Assembly (NCBI GenBank): GCA_003231035.1
Contig: QIHU01000416.1
Coordinates: 1-7,326 of the forward strand
From: Acidobacteriota bacterium
GTDB lineage: Bacteria > Acidobacteriota > Thermoanaerobaculia > Multivoradales > SZUA-115
DNA: 7,326 nt
Direction of reading: 5' to 3'
In this document: positions 1 through 5,256 of the stretch, piece after piece
Layout: each line of letters opens with the position of its first letter
Position numbering within the stretch: position 1 is the first letter of the stretch
Position numbers and translations under genes: made by a program
The notes under the pieces: generated by a model
What the model saw: the letters and a program-made list of their open reading frames with translations, nothing else
Databases searched by the model: none
What the model was told of the DNA's origin: nothing

Positions 1-122
1 ACACCCTCAACGACTGGGAGGGCTTCGCCCGGTTTTCGTACACCCTCAACCAGCGATTCGACTTGTTGGCGCAGTGGCATTCCGACTACGGGTTTGGTGG
101 TGGCCTGACGATACGTTTTTGA
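1..122 (+). CDS. C-terminal tail of an outer-membrane beta-barrel protein (partial)
   Basis: Reading from base 3 gives an open frame of 39 residues to a TGA at 120-122; the gene starts outside the window. The residues alternate polar and hydrophobic/aromatic (for example FARFSY, RFDLLAQW) and the chain ends GGGLTIRF. A final Phe after an amphipathic strand is the signal recognised by the Bam machinery in outer-membrane barrels, so this is probably the last two strands of such a protein. A TLN tripeptide, encoded by an 11-bp direct repeat (1-11 and 40-50), recurs 13 residues apart, which fits successive strands or turns of a barrel. The kinase gene begins only 25 bases after the stop, so the two may be co-transcribed. 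The specific family cannot be told from this fragment. Confidence 0.6.
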   Translation, partial: TLNDWEGFARFSYTLNQRFDLLAQWHSDYGFGGGLTIRF

Positions 123-147
123 GAGAAGCCAATGAATAAGAGAGTCG

Positions 148-2028
148 ATGAGCCCTGAAACCGTTCATCAGATGCGGCTCCTGAGTTGCATCTACTTGTC
201 CCTTATTTTGGTCTTTCTCGTCATGTGGCGCTTGCGGAAGCTCCAGGTGCCGGTCTTGGCGCCGCGAGGGCCGTCCGGCATCATGCGACTCCCGGATCGG
301 GAATCCCAGCTTCGGCAGCACGCGCGGTGGCTGGTTCAGGTACGCTGGACCGCTGTCAGTGCCCTCGTGCTCTTGGTGCTGATCGGTGTTCCGATCGCGG
401 AACTTCTCCCATATTCCAGCTTGCCATGGCTGCTTGGTTGGTCCTCGGCTTTGGTGATTTCCAACCTGGTGTTCAGCCGGTTGATCGAACGCCAAGTGAA
501 TCCCGAGCGCCAGGTGGTCATTCAAATCGTCATCGATCTGGTGGTGTTGACGGGTCTTCTGAATGCGTCTGGCGGGATCGAGAACCCGCTCTACCTCGCC
601 TACGTTTTCCCGGTGATCGTCGCGGCTATTCTTCTCTCGCGGCGAGCGGCTTTCGCCATCGCGGTGGTCGCCTGTTTTCTGTTCGGTATTCTGGTGGCTG
701 GAGAAGCTCTCGGCCTGCTGCCGCATGCTTCATTCGGCCTCTTCCCACATCCCGAGGTGATCCCCGGAGTCGAGCCGCCACCCGGGCGCCCGCCGGCGGC
801 TGATTCTATTCATGCCGCCTTTGACACGAGTTTCATCGCCGGAAAGAGCCTCGCGCTCCTCGCCCTGCTGCTGGTCGCCTCGTACTTGACCTCCCTGCTG
901 CGCGATCGTTTGCGCGACAGCGAGAGGGTGGTCTCCAAGATTGCTCGTGAGGCGATCCTCGAACGCGAGCGGCTCGAAGGGATGGTGCATGCCGTCGGCG
1001 TGGGGATGATGGTGGTGGAGCCTGAGCAGATCGTCCAGTGGTTTAGCCAGCGGGCGGGGCGATGGTTGCAGTGGCAGGCGGAGGTGCGGGGCAACGTTTG
1101 TCCGTTGTTCCAAAGCCGAGGCGGGTGCCAAGAATGTGTCGCCTTACAAGTATTTCGAGACGGGAGGCCCTCCGAAGCCGTTCGTCGCTTGATGGGGGAC
1201 GACGGAGCTGTGCGCTACCTGCGGCACGTCGCGGAGCCGGTGAAAGACGCCGACGGCCGGGTGATCCAGGTGGTCGAGCTGGTGGAAGATATCACCCGGC
1301 GCAGGGCGATTGAGGCCGAAACCGTCCATGCTGGCAAGCTCTCACTCCTGGGACGATTCGCGGCGGGTTTGGCCCATGAGATCGGTAATCCCCTGGCCTC
1401 CCTGGCCACCCGGCTAAAACGGCTTGAGCGCCAACGCGACCCGGCGTTTCTCGACGAGAGTCTGACCTTACTCAAAGACCATATCGACCGAATCGGGCGA
1501 ACGGTGCGCAACGTTTCGCTCTTTTCGCGCAACCGGCCGGCGGAGTGGGAACCTTGCGGAGTGGACGACATGGTCGAGGAGGCGGTGAATCTGATCCGGC
1601 TCGACAGCAGAGCGCGAGATGTTACCTTCGATCGAACACTGTCCGGGAATTCGGTGATGGTGCGGGGGGTGCGCGATCAACTCGTCCAAGTCCTGGTCAA
1701 TCTCTTGCTCAACGCGGTGGAAGCCATCCCATCCAGTGGTACGGTCAGCATTGCTTCAAGCCTGGTCGATGAAGGGGTCGAACTCACGGTCACTGACTCT
1801 GGTGTGGGCTTGGCGCCGGAGGTTCGCAGCCGGCTCTTTGAACCCTTCTTTACCACTAAGAAGCAGGGTGTTGGTCTGGGCCTCGCCCTGTCAAAGAGCC
1901 TAGTGGAGGCTCATGGCGGCGATATTCATGTAGACAGCAAACCAGGTGAGGGAACTCGGTTCACCGTGACACTGCCCCTGGTCAAGGTGGGAGAACTCAC
2001 TCGGGAGAGAGGGAGGAGCTTGCGATGA
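148..2028 (+). CDS. Membrane sensor histidine kinase, RegB-like membrane domain plus Cys-containing PAS
   Basis: Predicted sensor kinase (626 aa) that autophosphorylates on His and passes phosphate to the regulator encoded next to it. About seven hydrophobic segments are visible (roughly residues 11-28, 69-86, 92-112, 121-138, 148-164, 167-187, 234-251). The loop GGIENPL at 142-148 resembles the GGxxNPF quinone-binding loop of RegB/PrrB redox sensors. A PAS-like region (about 270-390) carries Cys318, Cys327 and Cys330 (CX8CX2C). The HisKA H-box is LAHEIGNP with His410; the ATPase domain has the N-box Asn522, G1 DSGVGL from Asp550, F-box FEPFFTTK from Phe564 and G2 GVGLGL from Gly574. All catalytic motifs are intact. 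The start at 148 has only a weak AGAG upstream; Met46 (base 283) would remove the extra first helix and give a more RegB-like protein. The stop overlaps the next start (ATGA). The ligand is inferred, not shown. Confidence 0.93.
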   Translation: MSPETVHQMRLLSCIYLSLILVFLVMWRLRKLQVPVLAPRGPSGIMRLPDRESQLRQHARWLVQVRWTAVSALVLLVLIGVPIAELLPYSSLPWLLGWSSALVISNLVFSRLIERQVNPERQVVIQIVIDLVVLTGLLNASGGIENPLYLAYVFPVIVAAILLSRRAAFAIAVVACFLFGILVAGEALGLLPHASFGLFPHPEVIPGVEPPPGRPPAADSIHAAFDTSFIAGKSLALLALLLVASYLTSLLRDRLRDSERVVSKIAREAILERERLEGMVHAVGVGMMVVEPEQIVQWFSQRAGRWLQWQAEVRGNVCPLFQSRGGCQECVALQVFRDGRPSEAVRRLMGDDGAVRYLRHVAEPVKDADGRVIQVVELVEDITRRRAIEAETVHAGKLSLLGRFAAGLAHEIGNPLASLATRLKRLERQRDPAFLDESLTLLKDHIDRIGRTVRNVSLFSRNRPAEWEPCGVDDMVEEAVNLIRLDSRARDVTFDRTLSGNSVMVRGVRDQLVQVLVNLLLNAVEAIPSSGTVSIASSLVDEGVELTVTDSGVGLAPEVRSRLFEPFFTTKKQGVGLGLALSKSLVEAHGGDIHVDSKPGEGTRFTVTLPLVKVGELTRERGRSLR

Positions 2029-3377
2029 GCGCTCGGATTCTGATCGTGGATGATGAGAATCTATTCCGCGAAGATCTGGCCAGTCTGCTGCGGGAGGAGG
2101 GTTACTATTGTCAAACCGCCGCGACCGGCGAGGAGGGAATCGAGGCCGCCAATCAGGATGAGCCGGACGTGGTGGTGTGCGATCTGGCGATGCCAGGTAT
2201 CGATGGCGTGGCGGTGATCAACCACTTCACGGTCGAGCACCCGGATGTCCCCGTTCTGCTAGTCACCGCCTACGGCTCGTTGGATAGTGCAATTCAGGCC
2301 TTCCGCGAAGGCGCGGCGGACTATCTTGTGAAACCGATTCAACATGAGGAACTGTTGGTGAGGGTGCGACGTTGCCTGGAGCAGCGCCGCATGATCCGCG
2401 AGTTGCGTTTCCTGCGTCGCAGTGTTTCTCGGGCTGACGAGGGGACACGCTTGATCGGCGACAGCTCGGCGATCGAGAAGGTCAAGAAATTGATTCGACG
2501 TGCCGCGACGGCCGACACCACCGTCTTGGTGCGGGGTGAAACCGGAACCGGCAAAGAGGTGGCCGCGAGGTCGATCCACGAGCTAGGTAAGGGAGCAAAG
2601 TCCCCCTTCGTGGCGGTCAATTGCGCGGCTTTGCCCCGAGACTTGATGGAGAGCGAGCTTTTTGGCTACCGCAAGGGTGCCTTTAGCGGCGCGGTTCGCG
2701 ACAAACCGGGAATGTTCGAGTTGGCTAGCGGTGGTACGCTGTTCCTCGACGAAATTGGAGAGCTTTCACTCGAATTGCAACCAAAGCTGCTGCGAGCTCT
2801 GGAGCAGGGTGAAGTGATGCCGGTGGGGGGGGTACGACCGGTACGGACTCGGTTGCGCCTGATCGTTGCCACCAACCGGGACTTGCGAGAGGAGGTGAAG
2901 GCTGGCCGGTTTCGCCAGGACCTCTTCTACCGCATCCAAGTTCTGGAGATTCTCTTGCCTCCACTGCGTGAGCACCGCGAGGACATTCCAGGTTTGATCG
3001 ATCACCTGCTGGGGCGGGTCAATGCTCGCCTGAATAAACGGGTTCTTGAGGTTGAGGACCAGGCGATGCGGGCGTTGATGAGTGCCGAGTGGCCGGGCAA
3101 CGTCCGCGAGCTAGAGAATGCCCTGGAAAGAGCAGTGCTTCTGGCGGACGGAAACTGTCTGGCCCTGGAGGATCTTCCCGAGGAGTTTACCGGTGTGGCG
3201 GAAGGCGGCGACCTTTCGCAGGATCTCAGGCGCGCCGTGCGCGCCTACGAGAAGGAGCACATTCGCCGGGTCTTGGAAACCACCGACGGCAACCGCGAGG
3301 AGGCGGCCCGTCTCATGGGTATCAACGCCTCCACCCTCTACCGCCGCTTGCAGCGCCTCGGCTCTCCACTGGAGTGA
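2025..3377 (+). CDS. NtrC-family sigma54-dependent response regulator
   Basis: Cytoplasmic transcriptional activator (450 aa) with three domains. The receiver (about 1-120) has the acidic pair Asp9/Asp10, phospho-acceptor Asp53, Thr81 and Lys103. The AAA+ domain (about 145-380) has Walker A GETGTGKE at 171-178, the sigma54-contacting loop GAFSGA at 218-223 and Walker B with Asp242-Glu243. A Fis-type helix-turn-helix ends the protein (about 400-448, EEAARLMGINASTLYRRL). The sigma54-contact loop has Ser where most family members have Thr (GAFTGA). The start overlaps the kinase stop by four bases and is preceded by a strong Shine-Dalgarno, GGGAGGAG at 2011-2018. It is almost certainly the partner of the adjacent kinase. 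A sigma54 promoter 1.1 kb downstream is its likely target (inference). Domain order resembles ZraR, AtoC and NtrC; a specific name is not justified. Confidence 0.96.
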   Translation: MSARILIVDDENLFREDLASLLREEGYYCQTAATGEEGIEAANQDEPDVVVCDLAMPGIDGVAVINHFTVEHPDVPVLLVTAYGSLDSAIQAFREGAADYLVKPIQHEELLVRVRRCLEQRRMIRELRFLRRSVSRADEGTRLIGDSSAIEKVKKLIRRAATADTTVLVRGETGTGKEVAARSIHELGKGAKSPFVAVNCAALPRDLMESELFGYRKGAFSGAVRDKPGMFELASGGTLFLDEIGELSLELQPKLLRALEQGEVMPVGGVRPVRTRLRLIVATNRDLREEVKAGRFRQDLFYRIQVLEILLPPLREHREDIPGLIDHLLGRVNARLNKRVLEVEDQAMRALMSAEWPGNVRELENALERAVLLADGNCLALEDLPEEFTGVAEGGDLSQDLRRAVRAYEKEHIRRVLETTDGNREEAARLMGINASTLYRRLQRLGSPLE

Positions 3378-3398
3378 GGAAACAGACTTCTTTACCCG

Positions 3399-3426
3399 GC
3401 GATCTGAGCGTCGGCACGCGGATCGC
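3399..3426 (+). other. Imperfect hairpin between regulator and AlbA_2 membrane protein gene
   Basis: GCGATC (3399-3404) pairs with GATCGC (3421-3426), and inside it GCGT (3408-3411) pairs with ACGC (3416-3419) around a CGGC loop. No T run follows, so it is not a classical terminator. It lies in the 90-base gap after the regulator stop and could stabilise or separate mRNA segments; chance is also possible. Confidence 0.3.
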
Positions 3427-3467
3427 TTCGTCTGCCACCAGTTCGCATAGGAGGTCATGGAGCTCGA

Positions 3468-4298
3468 ATGTCTAGACTGGGTCAACCTGAGAGTTCTTCG
3501 TCGGACTCCCCGCGATGGGGTCGCCTGCTCGCTTTGAATATCCTGCTGGGAGCTTGCTTGGGTTGGCTCTTGCTCCACCCGTTGACGATGATCATCTATT
3601 CGCTGGACTATCAGAAAGACTTGATTGGTCCTCCGACTTCGTGGTGGCGGATGGTTCGGTCTTTGTTCGAGTTTACCCCAGCGATGCTGGCGATGAGCGC
3701 TATCTTTGCCTTTGTAGGCGGGGCGGCGGGCTTCGCATTCGCGACCTTTCATCGCCTACTGTTCGTTCGAGAACGAACTCTTGGCCTCTTCAAAAGCTTG
3801 GCGGTTGGCGACCTCCCCTCGCTGATTGCCGCGGGCGAGAGTGAGGAGGTTGAATTCAAGAGGTCGGTACGCTGGGACGCCGAACGCCAGTGCGTAAACC
3901 GTGCCCTAGAACAACCGGCGACGCGGGCGCTCGCGGGTTTCTTGAACCACCGCGGCGGCAGTTTGGTGGTGGGCGTCGCTGACGACGGTACGGTGGTCGG
4001 CCTGGAGGAGGACTACCGAACCCTCAAACGGCCGGACCGGGACGGCTTCGAACAGTTCATCGTGGGCCTGGTGAAGAGGCGGCTTGGGGGAGATGTTTGC
4101 TTGCGGGTTCATGTTACCTTCGGTCGACTGGAAGGCAAAGAGGTGTGCCGGATTGTAGCGGAGTCTTCTAGCCGTCCCGTGTATTGTCGAGAGGGCCAAA
4201 CGACGACCCTCTTCGTTCGGATGGGCAACAGCACCCAAGCGCTCGATGTCCAGGAGGCTATCGAATACTCCATGCGCCGCTGGCCCTCTCCAGACTAA
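3468..4298 (+). CDS. Membrane-anchored AlbA_2/Schlafen-like domain protein
   Basis: Protein of 276 aa with unknown role. Two hydrophobic segments occupy about residues 19-46 and 70-98, so both the short N-terminus and the long C-terminal domain should face the cytoplasm. The C-terminal part (about 115-272) shows the marks of the AlbA_2 (Schlafen AlbA-type, putative nucleic-acid-binding) family: EVEFK at 127-131, NHRGGSLVVGVADDG at 160-174 and FVRMGNST at 249-256, followed by an acidic helix. The start has GGAG (3459-3462) five bases upstream, with AGGAGGT at 3449-3455 also present. The gene follows the sigma54 activator by 90 bases in the same direction and is probably in that operon. Family members are annotated as putative DNA-binding or ATP-binding proteins; a membrane-tethered version beside a two-component system suggests a signalling or membrane-nucleic-acid role, but this is inference. 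Confidence 0.82.
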   Translation: MSRLGQPESSSSDSPRWGRLLALNILLGACLGWLLLHPLTMIIYSLDYQKDLIGPPTSWWRMVRSLFEFTPAMLAMSAIFAFVGGAAGFAFATFHRLLFVRERTLGLFKSLAVGDLPSLIAAGESEEVEFKRSVRWDAERQCVNRALEQPATRALAGFLNHRGGSLVVGVADDGTVVGLEEDYRTLKRPDRDGFEQFIVGLVKRRLGGDVCLRVHVTFGRLEGKEVCRIVAESSSRPVYCREGQTTTLFVRMGNSTQALDVQEAIEYSMRRWPSPD

Positions 4299-4345
4299 GA
4301 GGGCAGCCAAGTTAGCGCAGCGCCTCCTTGATCATGTTCCGCAGC

Positions 4346-4361
4346 CTTGCAGCGCTGCAAG
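4346..4361. promoter_or_regulatory. Perfect 16-bp palindrome, candidate activator binding site (UAS)
   Basis: CTTGCAGCGCTGCAAG is a perfect inverted repeat with no spacer, centred between 4353 and 4354. Its centre is about 150 bp upstream of the transcription start predicted from the sigma54 promoter at 4479-4494. Fis-type helix-turn-helix dimers of NtrC-class activators bind such dyads at about -80 to -200. The regulator encoded at 2025-3377 is the natural candidate. A partial half-site, CTTGCATG, occurs at 4378-4385. Assignment to this regulator is inference. Confidence 0.6.
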
Positions 4362-4401
4362 CGCGCCGCGCCCCTGGCTTGCATGAACGCACGAGGTGCG
4401 A

Positions 4402-4440
4402 CGGCCTTGACAGAGAGGATCTCTACGCAAGGCCGCTTTT
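4402..4440 (+). terminator. Candidate intrinsic terminator of the sensor/regulator/AlbA_2 operon
   Basis: CGGCCTTG (4402-4409) pairs perfectly with CAAGGCCG (4428-4435), and inside it AGAGA (4412-4416) pairs with TCTCT (4420-4424) around a GGA loop; a 2x3 internal loop separates the stems. CTTTT follows directly at 4436-4440. This is a plausible rho-independent terminator about 100 bases after the AlbA_2 gene stop, although the T run is short. Because it sits between the palindrome and the sigma54 promoter and also has CTTG/CAAG arms, a role as a second regulator-binding site is an alternative. Confidence 0.5.
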
Positions 4441-4478
4441 CCGCCTTTCGAATCCGTTATTTCTCCTCCAGCCCTACT

Positions 4479-4494
4479 TGGCGTGCTCTTTGCT
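4479..4494 (+). promoter_or_regulatory. Sigma54 (-24/-12) promoter
   Basis: TGGCGTGCTCTTTGCT matches the sigma54 consensus TGGCACG-N4-TTGCW at all key places: the GG (4480-4481) and GC (4492-4493) are separated by exactly 10 bases, and TTGCT is perfect. Only the A and C after TGGC are replaced, by G and T. Transcription is predicted to start near 4505, about 15 bases before the ATG at 4520. An NtrC-class activator is encoded immediately upstream, and a palindrome lies at the right distance. It should drive the 106-aa gene, the PII gene and the efflux genes. Confidence 0.75.
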
Positions 4495-4519
4495 GTAAGA
4501 GAGACAGCGTAGTACCGAG

Positions 4520-4840
4520 ATGAAACGAGAGACGGACATCGACTTGCAGACACGGCATCTAATGAAAGCCCTTGAGCCCGCTCTGCGAAGCCACCTTGGA
4601 GCCGACGGCGTTCACCGCCAATTCGTGGCGGCGCTTTACGGGCGACTTTGGCAGTCGTTAGCGGAATCCGGAGGGCTGCATGTCAACTCGGGGAAATGGG
4701 GGGCGGAGAACTCGCGGAGGCTGGCACTGGACGTGTACCTCACGGCGGCGACGCATCTCGAAGAAGACGAAGTAACACCAGCCTTTCTTAGTTCCGTTCA
4801 AGGAGCGATAGAAAAAGTGTTTAGAGACTTTCCACAGTGA
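4520..4840 (+). CDS. Hypothetical 106-aa protein, first gene of the sigma54-driven operon
   Basis: I do not recognise a family. The protein is small, charged, without cysteine, signal peptide or membrane segment, and looks mostly helical and cytoplasmic. Its middle has a short Gly/Asn/Ser stretch (GGLHVNSGKWGAENSRR, about residues 51-67), and a helix-like C-terminus ends KVFRDFPQ. The start at 4520 lies about 15 bases after the predicted sigma54 transcription start, leaving little room for a ribosome site; only a weak GAG precedes it. It is 43 bases upstream of the PII gene and in the same direction, so it is probably co-expressed with PII and the efflux pump. Coding is supported by an open frame filling the space and by its position; the minus strand here has no convincing gene. 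A partner or regulator of the PII protein or pump is possible but unproven. Confidence 0.7.
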   Translation: MKRETDIDLQTRHLMKALEPALRSHLGADGVHRQFVAALYGRLWQSLAESGGLHVNSGKWGAENSRRLALDVYLTAATHLEEDEVTPAFLSSVQGAIEKVFRDFPQ

Positions 4841-4852
4841 TGGAGAATACCT

Positions 4853-4867
4853 TGCCCTGACAGGGCA
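4853..4867. promoter_or_regulatory. 15-bp dyad just upstream of the PII gene
   Basis: TGCCCTGACAGGGCA has seven-base perfect arms around one central A. As RNA it would form a six-pair stem with a GAC loop ending six bases before the PII gene's ribosome site (AGAGGA, 4873-4878). It could be an operator, an RNA structure affecting PII translation, or an mRNA processing point. No T run follows, so it is not a normal terminator. Confidence 0.4.
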
Positions 4868-4883
4868 GAGAGAGAGGAAAACG

Positions 4884-5222
4884 ATGAAGCTGATCAAAGC
4901 GTTTGTACGGACTAGAAAGATCGATGAAGTCCTCTGTGGCTTCCGTGAAGTGGGTGTGCCTGGGATTACGGTTTCATCGGTTCGTGGAGTGGGCTACGGC
5001 TATAAGCAGCATCTCTCGGGCCTTGCTCCCTGCGACCTGTCCACGATGGAAGAGGCCCGAAAGGTTGAGATCGTCTGTCGCGCGGAGCAGATCGACGAGC
5101 TGCTGCAAGCTATTGCCGCCTCGGCTCGAACTGGGTACGAAGGGGACGGCATCGTGTTCGTCACTTCGGTGGATCAAGCGATGAAGATCCGTACCGGAGA
5201 GGTAGGTCCCGAGGCGCTCTGA
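4884..5222 (+). CDS. Divergent PII-family signalling protein (PII-NG-like, metal-efflux associated)
   Basis: Protein of 112 aa, the exact length of GlnB, and alignable to it without gaps near the T-loop end. The B-loop is clear (ARTGYEGDG, 81-89) and so is the C-terminal KIRTGE (101-106), so the trimeric nucleotide-binding PII fold is expected. The T-loop (about 37-55, YGYKQHLSGLAPCDLSTME) is unlike GlnB/GlnK: position 51 is Asp instead of the uridylylated Tyr, and Gln39, Lys58 and Lys90, which bind Mg-ATP and 2-oxoglutarate in GlnB, are replaced by Gly, Ala and Ile. His43, Cys50 and Cys65 could bind metal. PII proteins of the so-called PII-NG group are known to be encoded next to heavy-metal RND efflux genes, as here. 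A good ribosome site, AGAGGA, lies five bases upstream. A role in sensing metal or nucleotide state for the pump is inferred; nitrogen control through amtB/glnA is unlikely from context. Confidence 0.9.
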   Translation: MKLIKAFVRTRKIDEVLCGFREVGVPGITVSSVRGVGYGYKQHLSGLAPCDLSTMEEARKVEIVCRAEQIDELLQAIAASARTGYEGDGIVFVTSVDQAMKIRTGEVGPEAL

Positions 5223-5256
5223 GGCTACCGACGGGGTACCACTGAGACACATCACC

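Noticed and set aside
132..158. Eight-codon frame (ATG at 132) overlapping the kinase start
   Set aside because: Could be a leader peptide, but it is very short, has no ribosome site, and nothing else supports it.
46..726. Long open frame on the minus strand (226 aa)
   Set aside because: It lies antisense to the kinase gene, its translation is rich in Arg/His/Gln with no domain, and such frames are usual in GC-rich coding DNA.
3457..3537. Alternative ATG with a short frame just before the AlbA_2 membrane gene
   Set aside because: It gives only 26 residues, is one base from the AGGAGGT, and is out of frame with the main gene; no sign of a real peptide.
3111..3752. Minus-strand open frame of 213 aa spanning the regulator/AlbA_2 junction
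   Set aside because: Low-complexity basic product overlapping two well-supported plus-strand genes.
4451..4463. Possible IHF site between palindrome and sigma54 promoter
   Set aside because: The AT-rich stretch matches the IHF consensus with two mismatches at conserved places, too weak to list.
4332..4553. Minus-strand open frame of 73 aa across the regulatory gap
   Set aside because: It covers the palindrome, hairpin and sigma54 promoter and has no recognisable features; the regulatory reading explains the sequence better.
4884..5222. Calling the PII protein glnB or glnK
   Set aside because: T-loop and 2-oxoglutarate ligands differ and no amtB or glnA is nearby; the efflux context fits PII-NG better.
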